In this document: positions 1 through 6,253 of the stretch, one piece after another
Layout of the letters: the number at the start of each line of letters is the position of its first letter
Numbering within the stretch: position 1 is the stretch's first letter
Assembly: GCA_964644025.1 (NCBI GenBank)
Contig: CAZXVW010000188.1
Coordinates: forward strand, 1 to 8,407
Direction: 5' to 3'
DNA: 8,407 bases
Source of the DNA: CAZXVW01 sp964644025
GTDB taxonomy: Bacteria; Acidobacteriota; Terriglobia; Bryobacterales; Bryobacteraceae
Notes under the pieces: generated by a model
Database searches by the model: none
The model's input: the letters and a program-made list of their open reading frames with translations, nothing else
Told to the model about the DNA's origin: nothing
Position numbers and translations under genes: made by a program

Positions 1-18
1 AGGTTCCGCGCTCCCCTC

Positions 19-24
19 ATTCTA
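19..24 (-). promoter_or_regulatory. Possible -10 element for a gene beyond the left edge
   Basis: On the minus strand the spacer after the cvpA stop holds TAGAAT, which matches TATAAT at five of six positions and stands out in a very GC-rich stretch. No TTGACA-like hexamer lies 16-18 bases upstream. A start at about base 12 would serve a gene lying outside the window. The rest of bases 1-59 is GC-rich, with an imperfect direct repeat (26-40 and 45-59) and short inverted repeats but no T-run. Confidence 0.2.
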
Positions 25-59
25 ACCCGGCGGTGGGCCGGCGCCCCGGCGGGTGGCCG

Positions 60-632
60 TCAGATCTCCCTTTCCGGCAGCCGCGGGGGCTTCTTCTGCA
101 GCGCTTCGGCCCAGATCCGCTTGAGCTTCTCGTAGCTGCTGAAGAAGGCGTCCTTGAGTTCCCGGGGCGCGAATTCGGCGCACACCGTAGCCGCCCCGAT
201 CAAGTATGGTGCATACCGGGACTCGGCCACCGATTTCGGCGGAGGTTTCCGGGAAAAGGCTACCAGGACCAGCACCAGCGCCACCGCCGCCACGGCTCCT
301 CGGAGCAGGCCGAAGCCCGCGCCCAGCAGGCGGTCCATCCAGCTCAGGCCGGCCCACTTGAACAGGGCAGCGAGGAGTTTGCCCAGCAAGGCCCCGGCCA
401 CCACACACACCAGGAAGACGATCCAGAAGCCGATGAAATTCGCCACCCCTTTCGAGCTGACGAACGGCAGCAGATAATAGGCGGCGGTTCCGTAAAACCA
501 GATCCCCACGACCACTCCGACGATGGCCGCCGCGAAGCCGATTCCCACACGCGCGATGTCTTTCTTGGGCCCGGCGACCACCGAGAGGGCCACGATGACG
601 ATTAGTACAATGTCCAGCCAGTTCAACGTCAC
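60..632 (-). CDS. cvpA: CvpA family inner-membrane protein
   Basis: A 190-residue protein of the CvpA (colicin V production) family, small inner-membrane proteins whose loss affects colicin V export and envelope stress tolerance in enterobacteria; the molecular activity is not settled. Four hydrophobic segments are visible at about residues 5-20, 28-48, 64-86 and 106-127. They are followed by a soluble, lysine- and proline-rich tail to residue 190. The family hallmark is the loop and helix WMDRLLGAGFGLLRG (98-112), and Asp7 in the first helix is typical. The start is GTG at 632-630, giving a GTGA overlap with the purC stop; no strong Shine-Dalgarno sequence is needed if the pair is translationally coupled. 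Pairing with a purine gene recalls cvpA-purF of E. coli. Family call is firm; function is inferred. Confidence 0.9.
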   Translation of the reverse strand: MTLNWLDIVLIVIVALSVVAGPKKDIARVGIGFAAAIVGVVVGIWFYGTAAYYLLPFVSSKGVANFIGFWIVFLVCVVAGALLGKLLAALFKWAGLSWMDRLLGAGFGLLRGAVAAVALVLVLVAFSRKPPPKSVAESRYAPYLIGAATVCAEFAPRELKDAFFSSYEKLKRIWAEALQKKPPRLPEREI

Positions 633-1522
633 AGAGATTTGCCGCTCAGCCGGCGGTAGGCCTCCAGGTACTTCTCGCTGGTATTCCGGGCGACCTCCGG
701 CGGCAGCGCGGGCGCCGGAGGCTTCTTGTTCCAGTGAATCGATTCCAGGTAATCACGCACATACTGCTTGTCGAAGGAAAGCTGGGGCCCGCCGGGCTGG
801 TAGCTGTCGGCCGGCCAGAAACGGGAGGAATCCGGAGTCAGGGCCTCGTCGGCCAGCACCAGCTCGCCGTCCACGAAGCCGAACTCGAACTTCGTGTCAG
901 CGATGATAATGCCCCGGCTGGCCGCGTATTCGGCCGCGCGCGAATAAATGTCGAGCGTCAGGTCGCGGACCTTGGCGGCTACGTCGGCGCCGATCATGCC
1001 GGCGGCTTCCTCGAAGGAAATGTTGATGTCGTGGCCTGTCTCCGCCTTCGTGGCCGGAGTAAAGATCGGCTCCGGAAGCTTGGCGCTCTCCACCAGCCCC
1101 TCGGGCAGCCGTATCCCGCAGATGGCGCCGGTGCGCTGGTAGTCCTTCCAGCCGGACCCGGCGAGGTACCCGCGGGCGACGCATTCCACCGGCAACATCT
1201 CCGCCCGGCTGACCAGCATCGAACGCCGCTCAAGCTGATCGCGAAACTCCGGCAGCGGAGCCGGGTAGGTCTCAACCCGCGCGGTAATCAGATGGGTGGG
1301 CAGAATGTCCTCGAAGAAGTCGAACCAGAACAGCGAGAGTTGGGTGAGCACTTCGCCTTTGTGCGGGATGCCGGTGGCCAGAATGTAGTCGAAGGCGGAA
1401 ATACGGTCCGTGGCCACGATCAGGAATTCATCACCCACCTCGTAAATGTCACGCACCTTTCCCCGGGCGTGGAGGGTGACACCGGGAAGGTTGGTTTCGA
1501 GCAGAACGTTGTTGTCACTCAT
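629..1522 (-). CDS. purC: Phosphoribosylaminoimidazole-succinocarboxamide (SAICAR) synthase
   Basis: PurC joins CAIR and L-aspartate with ATP to give SAICAR in cytosolic de novo purine synthesis. The product has 297 residues, about the length of the yeast ADE1-like form and longer than the roughly 240-residue E. coli form. Visible family blocks are GKVRDIY (21-27), SAFD (42-45), VECVARGYLAGSGWKDY (112-128), KAETGHDINISFEE (159-172), ADTKFEFG (208-215) and DEALTPDSSRFW (225-236). The reading frame is open back to a GTG at 1624 that overlaps the preceding gene's stop. Those extra 34 residues are a low-complexity Ala/Gly/Arg stretch with no family similarity. The ATG at 1522 has GAGG seven bases upstream and begins just before the conserved core; a tandem ATG at 1525 is possible. 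The gene overlaps cvpA by four bases. It follows the oxidoreductase by 98 bases with no clear -10 between, so read-through from upstream is possible. Confidence 0.96.
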   Translation of the reverse strand: MSDNNVLLETNLPGVTLHARGKVRDIYEVGDEFLIVATDRISAFDYILATGIPHKGEVLTQLSLFWFDFFEDILPTHLITARVETYPAPLPEFRDQLERRSMLVSRAEMLPVECVARGYLAGSGWKDYQRTGAICGIRLPEGLVESAKLPEPIFTPATKAETGHDINISFEEAAGMIGADVAAKVRDLTLDIYSRAAEYAASRGIIIADTKFEFGFVDGELVLADEALTPDSSRFWPADSYQPGGPQLSFDKQYVRDYLESIHWNKKPPAPALPPEVARNTSEKYLEAYRRLSGKSL

Positions 1523-1532
1523 CATAAAGCCT

Positions 1533-1579
1533 CGCGCCAGGGCCGGCCGGGCCCCGGCGGTCCCCTGTCCCCAGGCGCG
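1533..1579 (-). promoter_or_regulatory. Structured GC-rich leader in front of purC
   Basis: The spacer before purC can fold. CGCGCC (1533-1538) pairs with GGCGCG (1574-1579). Inside it CAGGG (1538-1542) can alternatively pair with CCCTG (1563-1567), and GCCGGG (1546-1551) pairs with CCCGGC (1553-1558) around one base. The outer stem abuts the purC GAGG site at 1530-1533, so folding could mask it. No T-run follows, so this is not a standard intrinsic terminator. In such GC-rich DNA, chance pairing is common; no known purine riboswitch core was recognised. Confidence 0.3.
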
Positions 1580-1620
1580 ACCCATGCACTGCTCGCAGGC
1601 AGCGCCGGAGACAGCTCGCC

Positions 1621-2748
1621 TCACACTTTCGAAATCTCTTGCCAGGTAACTTCTTTACCGGTGACGCATGCCTTCAGCGCCATCACCGCCGTGAGCGTGC
1701 TCTCGGCGGCCGCCACGCCCGCGTTTTCAATCTTGCCCTTCCGGGCGCCTTCCACGAACTCGTTCACGGCATCCTGCGTGATGTCATAGTCGGTTTTCAC
1801 CGTCGTCGGGCGTTGGCCGGCGGGCATGACCGTGTACCCTTTCCGGGACGTGCTGATAGCTCCCTGTTCGCAGATGAAGGTCTCGCCGACGTCGCGGTAG
1901 CCGGAGCTACGGAACTGGTTGGCCGCGTAGCTGAAAATCATTCCGTTGGCGAACTCGAACGTGCAAGCCAGGTTGTCAAAGACGTCGCCGTAGAGACGCA
2001 TTGCGCGCCCGCCGTAGCCGGAGACCTTCACCGGATGCATGCCGGTGAACCAGTTGACGACATCGATGTTGTGGCAGTCCTGCTCCACCAGGATATCGCC
2101 GGAAAGCTCGCGATAAAAGAACCAGTTGCGGATCTTCTCCTCGCTGGCCGGGTGGCCCTTCTTGATTCCCGCGCCCGCGCCGAACCAGGAGGCGCGCACC
2201 ATCTTGATGTCGCCCAGAGCCCCGCTCTTGACGATCTGGTAAGCTTTCCGGTAATCCTTCCCATATCGCTGCTGGAAATCCACGCTGATGCGCTTGGCCG
2301 GGTCGGCTTTCAGCGCAGCCGCTTTCACGCGGAGGCATCCTGTCGGGTCCACTGCGGCCGGTTTTTCCATGTAGATATGCTTGCGGGCCTCCACGGCCGC
2401 CTCGAACATCTCCGGGTGAAGAAACGCCGGCGTGGCAATCAGCACCGCGTCCACGTCAGAGGCCAGCAACTTCTGGTAATCCTTGTACACGGCTGCGCCG
2501 GAGTACCTCTGCTGGGCCGCCTTGATTTTGTCCTCGTAAATGTCGCAGATGGCGGCGATCCTGGCAAACTCGTTCTTGGCGAAAATGCCGCTGACGTAGG
2601 TGCCGCGGTTGCCGCAGCCAATCAGCCCCACCGACAGAGCCGAGTTGGCTTGCGAGCCGCGAACCGATTCGGGCTTGATCATCATGAGACCGGCGCTCGC
2701 CAGGCCGGTGTTCCTGACAAAATGACGACGATTGAAGCGTGTCTGCAT
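1621..2748 (-). CDS. Tat-exported Gfo/Idh/MocA family oxidoreductase
   Basis: A 375-residue NAD(P)-dependent oxidoreductase of the Gfo/Idh/MocA family, which oxidises or epimerises sugars, inositols or glycosides. The N-terminus carries a twin-arginine signal (NRRHFVR, residues 6-12, then a short hydrophobic stretch to about 24), implying folded export with the cofactor already bound. The Rossmann fold has GCGNRG (44-49), an acidic CDIYED end of strand two (68-73), and the family EKP (128-130) with the catalytic-type lysine K129. The second domain has DCHNID (224-229), where D224 and H226 are candidate active-site residues. The start at 2748 is chosen because AGGAGG lies five bases upstream (2759-2754) and the Tat motif follows at once; a frame-open ATG at 2811 adds 21 residues that would displace the signal. 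It is divergent from the glycosyltransferase-methyltransferase gene. Substrate unknown; a sugar or 3-keto-glycoside role is inference. Confidence 0.93.
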   Translation of the reverse strand: MQTRFNRRHFVRNTGLASAGLMMIKPESVRGSQANSALSVGLIGCGNRGTYVSGIFAKNEFARIAAICDIYEDKIKAAQQRYSGAAVYKDYQKLLASDVDAVLIATPAFLHPEMFEAAVEARKHIYMEKPAAVDPTGCLRVKAAALKADPAKRISVDFQQRYGKDYRKAYQIVKSGALGDIKMVRASWFGAGAGIKKGHPASEEKIRNWFFYRELSGDILVEQDCHNIDVVNWFTGMHPVKVSGYGGRAMRLYGDVFDNLACTFEFANGMIFSYAANQFRSSGYRDVGETFICEQGAISTSRKGYTVMPAGQRPTTVKTDYDITQDAVNEFVEGARKGKIENAGVAAAESTLTAVMALKACVTGKEVTWQEISKV

Positions 2749-2768
2749 TGTATCCTCCTGGTCCGATT

Positions 2769-2783
2769 GCCGATTCGGTCGGC
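2769..2783 (-). promoter_or_regulatory. Small inverted repeat in the oxidoreductase leader
   Basis: GCCGA and TCGGC arms surround five bases within the leader that would run from the minus-strand TATAAT to the AGGAGG site. CCGATT also occurs twice next to it (2763-2768 and 2770-2775). It could be an operator half-site pair or a small mRNA hairpin; five-base arms can arise by chance. Confidence 0.25.
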
Positions 2784-2809
2784 TATCGCTGTCCGTGGGG
2801 ACCGTTTTC

Positions 2810-2817
2810 ATTATACT
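2810..2817. promoter_or_regulatory. Overlapping divergent -10 elements
   Basis: The 80-bp spacer between the two divergent genes holds ATTATACT. On the minus strand this reads as a perfect TATAAT (2815-2810), which would start transcription near 2803 and give a leader of about 54 bases including the AGGAGG of the oxidoreductase. On the plus strand the same bases give TATACT (2812-2817, five of six matches). A start near 2824 would leave only about five bases before the ATG at 2829 and would exclude the GAGG at 2818-2821. No good -35 hexamer is visible for either direction. The minus element is the better supported one. Confidence 0.45.
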
Positions 2818-2828
2818 GAGGAAATCGC

Positions 2829-4259
2829 ATGAAGCTTTCCATCCTGGTGCCCGTTTACAACGAACGGGCAGTGGTTGAACGCAGCCTCTCGCAGGTTCTG
2901 GCCGCGCCGCTGCCCGAGAACATGGAACGCGAAATCATCCTGGTGGATGACTGCTCGACCGATGGCACCAGCGAAATCCTCCAGCGAATCGCGGCCGCCG
3001 AACCGGCTGTGCGCCTCTTCCGCCACCCGGTGAACCAGGGCAAGGGAGCGGCGCTGAGAACCGCCATCCAGCACGCCACCGGCGACTTCGCAATCGTCCA
3101 GGACGCCGACCTGGAGTACGACCCCTCCGAATACCCGCGCCTGCTGCGGCCGCTGCTGGACGGGCACGCCGACGCGGTCTTCGGTTCCCGCTACCTGGCC
3201 GGCGGGCCGATCCGCGTGTTACCGTTCTGGCACTCCATGATTAACAAGGGGCTCACGCTGTTGTCCAATATGTTCTGCAACCTGAACCTGACCGACATGG
3301 AGACTTGCTACAAGGTGTTCCGCACCGACATCCTCAAGAGCATCCCGATCCGCTCGAACCGGTTCGGCTTCGAGCCGGAAATCACGATGAAGTGCGCCAA
3401 GCGCAAGCTGCGGATCTATGAAGTCCCGATCTCCTACCACGGCCGCACGTATGAGGAGGGAAAGAAGATCGGCTGGAAAGATGGTTTGCAGGCGCTGGTC
3501 ACCGTGCTGCGCTTCTGGCTGATCGACGACCTCTACGTCGAGCCTTACGGCCGCGGCGTGCTGAACAACCTTACCGGTACGCCGCAGTACGTGAGCTGGA
3601 TCACCCACCTGCTGCGGCCCTACCTCGGCGACACGGTGCTCGAGATCGGCGCCGGGCTGGGCACCATCAGCGGTCGGCTGATGGCCCGGCGCCTCCGCTA
3701 CGTGGCCGCCGAGAAGGATCCGCTCTACCTGCACGCCCTCACCAACCGCTTCCTGCGCACTCCGAACGTGACGGTGGTCCCGCTGGACCCGGAGAACGAG
3801 GATGGATATTCCGGGATCGGCGAGCCTTTCGATACTGCGCTTTGCGTCAATATACTCGAGTACCTGAAGCGGCCGGAGAAAACCGTCGCGAACCTCGCCG
3901 GCGCGCTGCGCCCGGGAGGCAGGCTGATCGCGCTGGTTCCCCAGGGGAAGGCCCTCTATGGCCCGCTGGACGCGGCGATGGGGCACGCGCGGCGCTTCCA
4001 GCCGGAGGAGATGAGAAAACTGATGGCGGACAACGGGCTCGAGATCGAGCGAATGCACCAGCTCAACAAGATATCCGCGCCCATCTGGTGGGTGCAGGGA
4101 AACCTGCTGCGGCGGAAACGCATCAGCAAGCCGGTGCTGAAGTTGTTTGACAAGACGGTCTGGCTCTGGAAGCGGCTGGACCCGATCCTGCCGTGGCGGG
4201 GGTTGTCGCTGGTGGTGGTGGCACGCAAGAAAAACCCGCGCTGTTTGACTTCATCCTGA
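2829..4259 (+). CDS. Bifunctional GT2 glycosyltransferase / class I SAM methyltransferase fusion
   Basis: A 476-residue two-domain protein. Residues 1-240 form a family 2 glycosyltransferase resembling dolichyl- or polyprenyl-phosphate sugar synthases: ILVPVYNE (5-12), VDDCSTDGT (39-47), the metal-binding DAD (92-94) in QDADLEYDP, FGSRY (118-122) and the acceptor-side block ETCYKVFR (158-165). Residues 250-470 form a Rossmann methyltransferase: SAM motif I VLEIGAGLG (270-278), AEKDP (294-298) after strand two, the DTALCVNILEYL strand-four block (335-346), LRPGGRLIALVP (360-371) and GHARRF (385-390). There are no C-terminal membrane helices of the ArnC/GtrB kind, so the enzyme is probably cytosolic or peripheral. 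GAGG at 2818-2821, seven bases before the ATG, supports the start. It heads a plus-strand run with sugar isomerase and epimerase genes 102 bases on. The fused arrangement is known among bacterial proteins; the sugar, acceptor and methylated group are unknown. Confidence 0.92.
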   Translation: MKLSILVPVYNERAVVERSLSQVLAAPLPENMEREIILVDDCSTDGTSEILQRIAAAEPAVRLFRHPVNQGKGAALRTAIQHATGDFAIVQDADLEYDPSEYPRLLRPLLDGHADAVFGSRYLAGGPIRVLPFWHSMINKGLTLLSNMFCNLNLTDMETCYKVFRTDILKSIPIRSNRFGFEPEITMKCAKRKLRIYEVPISYHGRTYEEGKKIGWKDGLQALVTVLRFWLIDDLYVEPYGRGVLNNLTGTPQYVSWITHLLRPYLGDTVLEIGAGLGTISGRLMARRLRYVAAEKDPLYLHALTNRFLRTPNVTVVPLDPENEDGYSGIGEPFDTALCVNILEYLKRPEKTVANLAGALRPGGRLIALVPQGKALYGPLDAAMGHARRFQPEEMRKLMADNGLEIERMHQLNKISAPIWWVQGNLLRRKRISKPVLKLFDKTVWLWKRLDPILPWRGLSLVVVARKKNPRCLTSS

Positions 4260-4345
4260 CATTGCCTGTGCCGGCTCGGCGTGTTCGGCGTCATCGAGGT
4301 AAACGGTGCGGGCCCCGTCGCTTGTGCTGGTTCCGATCACCCGCA

Positions 4346-4351
4346 TACACT
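4346..4351 (+). promoter_or_regulatory. Possible -10 close to the isomerase start
   Basis: In the 101-bp gap 4260-4360, TACACT lies nine bases before the ATG at 4361, with TTGTGC (4322-4327) 18 bases further upstream as a poor -35. There is no convincing Shine-Dalgarno sequence before this ATG, so a near-leaderless transcript is conceivable. The rest of the gap holds no gene and no terminator with a T-run, and read-through from the upstream gene is equally possible. Confidence 0.25.
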
Positions 4352-4360
4352 GGGTAGCGA

Positions 4361-5212
4361 ATGGCTTATCGTTTCCGTCAGTCGATTTGCAACGAAGTTT
4401 ACCAGGGTTGGGATTTCGCTGCCGCCTGCCGCTCGATCCGCTCGATCGGCTACGACGGGATCGAAATCGCGCCCTTCACGCTGGCCGAGGACCCGGCGAA
4501 GATCCCCGTGGAACGGCGGCGTGAATACCGGTCCATTATGGAAGGCGAGGGGCTCGAGTTCGTCGGTTTGCACTGGCTGATGCTGGCGCCGAAGGGACTG
4601 CACGTCACCACGCCGGATGAGGAGCTCCGGAAGCGGAGCTGGCGCCACGTCGACGGCCTGATCGATTTGTGCGCGGACCTGGCCGGGGACCGCGAGCACC
4701 GCGGCGTGCTGGTATTCGGTTCCCCGCAGCAGCGCGCGGCCACCGGCGGTTTGAGCCGCCAGGAGGCCACGCGGCGCTTCATCGACGGGCTGGCGGGCGT
4801 GGCTGCCCACGCCGAGCAGCGCCGGGTGACTGTCCTGGCCGAAGCCTTGCCGCCAGACCAGTGCGATGTCGTGACCTCGCTCGCCGAGGCCGTCGCGATC
4901 GTCAAGCAGATCGGCAGCCCGGCCATCCAGACCATGTTCGACGTCCATAATGCGGTGGAAGAAACCGAACCGCACCCGGCGCTGGTGGACCGGTATTTCG
5001 ACTACATCCGCCACGTGCACCTCAATGAACTCGACGGGCGCCATCCCGGAACCGGCCACTACGACTTTGCGGCGCTCCTGGAGGTCCTGGCCCGGCGGGG
5101 CTATCAGGGATGGATCTCCGCCGAGGTCTTCGATTTCTCGCCGGGGGCCGAGAGGATCGCCAGCGAATCCCTGCAGCACATGAAAGCCCAGATCGCCAAA
5201 CTCAGCCTATGA
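4361..5212 (+). CDS. TIM-barrel sugar isomerase/epimerase (D-tagatose 3-epimerase-like)
   Basis: A 283-residue protein of the xylose isomerase-like TIM-barrel family (also called AP endonuclease 2 or sugar phosphate isomerase/epimerase). The likely metal ligands are E161 (VLAEALPP), D194 (MFDVHN), H220 (HVHLNE) and E255 (ISAEVFD). Their spacings of 33, 26 and 35 residues equal those of E152, D185, H211 and E246 in the Agrobacterium D-psicose 3-epimerase as I remember it. GYDGIEI (30-36) is the usual first-strand block, and DGRHPGTGHYD (225-235) resembles the family loop after the histidine ligand. An in-frame TAG at 4355-4357 makes this ATG the most upstream possible start. The stop overlaps the next gene's start as ATGA, implying coupled expression with the nucleotide-sugar epimerase. 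No signal peptide, so cytosolic. Epimerisation of a keto-sugar or isomerisation of a sugar acid are both possible. Confidence 0.88.
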   Translation: MAYRFRQSICNEVYQGWDFAAACRSIRSIGYDGIEIAPFTLAEDPAKIPVERRREYRSIMEGEGLEFVGLHWLMLAPKGLHVTTPDEELRKRSWRHVDGLIDLCADLAGDREHRGVLVFGSPQQRAATGGLSRQEATRRFIDGLAGVAAHAEQRRVTVLAEALPPDQCDVVTSLAEAVAIVKQIGSPAIQTMFDVHNAVEETEPHPALVDRYFDYIRHVHLNELDGRHPGTGHYDFAALLEVLARRGYQGWISAEVFDFSPGAERIASESLQHMKAQIAKLSL

Positions 5213-6153
5213 ATCAATATGTTGTGACCGGGGGAGCCGGCTTCATCGGCTCCGCGCTGGTGCGGGGCCTGCTTCGGGAAGGCGCCGCCCGCGTCGCGGT
5301 GATTGACAACCTGCTGACCGGCAAGGAGGAAAACCTGGCCGAGGTCGCCGCCCAGGTGGATTTCCATCGCGTTGACATTCGCTCGTACGAGGATATCGCG
5401 GGGATCGTGCAGGGAGCCGACACCGTGTTTCATCTGGCGGCGATCCCGTCGGTGCCCCGCTCGATCGAGGACCCCGTGCCGTCTCACGAGGTGAACATCG
5501 ACGGGACGTTCCACCTGTTCCGGGCCTGCGCCGATGGGGGAGTCCGGCGCGTGGTTTACGCTGCCTCCTCTTCGGCGTACGGGGATACGGAAGTGCTGCC
5601 GAAGGTGGAAACGATGCGGCCCCTACCGCTCTCGCCTTACGCGGCGCAGAAGCTGGTCGGCGAGTATTACGCCGCCGTCTTCCATTCCTGCTTCCGCCTG
5701 GACACGGTGGCCTTGCGTTTCTTCAACGTCTACGGCCCCCGGCAGGACCCTTCGAGTCCCTATTCAGGCGTGATTTCGTTATTTCTGAAGGCGCTGCTGG
5801 AGCGGAAGCGCCCCACGATTTTCGGCGATGGAGAGCAGTCGCGGGATTTCACGTTTGTCGAGGATGTGGTGACCCTGACGTTGAAGGCGGCCCGGGCCGG
5901 CGGCGTGAGCGGGAAAGTCTACAACGCCGGCAACGGGAATCGTTACACGCTGAATCAGGTGTGGGAAGTGCTGCAGAAGCTTGAAGGGGTGTCCATTCGC
6001 CCGATCTACGCTCCCCCCCGGCCGGGTGATGTGCGTCACTCGCAGGCCGATACCACGGCCGCGGTCCGGGACCTGGGCCACGCGCCGGCTTTCACGCTGG
6101 AAGAAGGGCTGAAGCGGACGCTCGAGTGGCAAAAGAAGGAACGGGCGCGGTAG
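5209..6153 (+). CDS. NAD-dependent nucleotide-sugar epimerase (extended SDR, UDP-Glc/GlcNAc 4-epimerase-like)
   Basis: A 314-residue extended short-chain dehydrogenase/reductase. The NAD-binding TGGAGFIGS (7-15) holds G8, G11 and G14. The catalytic set is S122 in AASSSAYG (118-125) and Y144/K148 of YAAQK. RFFNVYGPRQDPSSPYSGVI (170-189) resembles the substrate block of WbpP/Gne-type UDP-GlcNAc 4-epimerases, and GDGEQSRDFTFVEDVV (206-221) and RPGDVRHSQAD (271-281) are further family blocks. Such enzymes interconvert the C4 hydroxyl of UDP-sugars through a keto intermediate; UDP-glucose versus UDP-GlcNAc cannot be decided by eye, and a dehydratase role is less likely. The frame is open back to 5110, inside the isomerase gene, but the ATG at 5209 begins directly with the Rossmann strand and overlaps the isomerase stop by four bases. 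It has no clear Shine-Dalgarno sequence of its own, as expected for coupling. Confidence 0.92.
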   Translation: MNQYVVTGGAGFIGSALVRGLLREGAARVAVIDNLLTGKEENLAEVAAQVDFHRVDIRSYEDIAGIVQGADTVFHLAAIPSVPRSIEDPVPSHEVNIDGTFHLFRACADGGVRRVVYAASSSAYGDTEVLPKVETMRPLPLSPYAAQKLVGEYYAAVFHSCFRLDTVALRFFNVYGPRQDPSSPYSGVISLFLKALLERKRPTIFGDGEQSRDFTFVEDVVTLTLKAARAGGVSGKVYNAGNGNRYTLNQVWEVLQKLEGVSIRPIYAPPRPGDVRHSQADTTAAVRDLGHAPAFTLEEGLKRTLEWQKKERAR

Positions 6154-6192
6154 CTTTCCCCCGGGGGTCGCGGCGCAGCACCTCCGTTCCGC

Positions 6193-6229
6193 CGTCCGGA
6201 CGAAATCCCCATCGCCAGGGTTGTATCAT
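6193..6229 (+). promoter_or_regulatory. Palindrome and -10-like site before the LolA-like gene
   Basis: The 100-bp gap 6154-6253 holds CCCCCGGGGG (6158-6167, without a loop and not terminator-like), a perfect 10-bp palindrome CGTCCGGACG (6193-6202), and TATCAT (6224-6229, five of six to TATAAT). A -35 at 17 bases would fall at 6201-6206 and is not TTGACA-like; the palindrome overlaps that place, as an operator might. Transcription would start near 6236 and include the AGGAGG at 6244-6249. Confidence 0.3.
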
Positions 6230-6253
6230 CGAAGTAGAGGCAGAGGAGGGTCC

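Noticed and set aside
26..59. Imperfect direct repeat of about 15 bases (26-40 and 45-59) after cvpA
   Set aside because: Two GC-only copies next to each other are weak evidence for a repeat element; no T-run supports a terminator either.
1522..1624. Longer PurC from a GTG at 1624 overlapping the oxidoreductase stop as GTGA
   Set aside because: The extra 34 residues are Ala/Gly/Arg-rich and unlike the family; a good GAGG sits seven bases before the ATG at 1522, and the conserved core starts there.
2749..2811. Longer oxidoreductase from an ATG at 2811
   Set aside because: It would bury the Tat signal 21 residues in and ignores the strong AGGAGG at 2754-2759; its ATG also overlaps the TATAAT.
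4337..5179. 280-residue open frame on the minus strand opposite the isomerase
   Set aside because: It mirrors a gene with clear family motifs; in GC-rich DNA such long antisense frames are common, and its translation shows no recognisable motif. The same holds for the long antisense frames opposite the other genes.
5110..5208. Epimerase extended by 33 residues into the isomerase gene
   Set aside because: The Rossmann strand begins right after the ATG at 5209 and the ATGA overlap gives a natural start.
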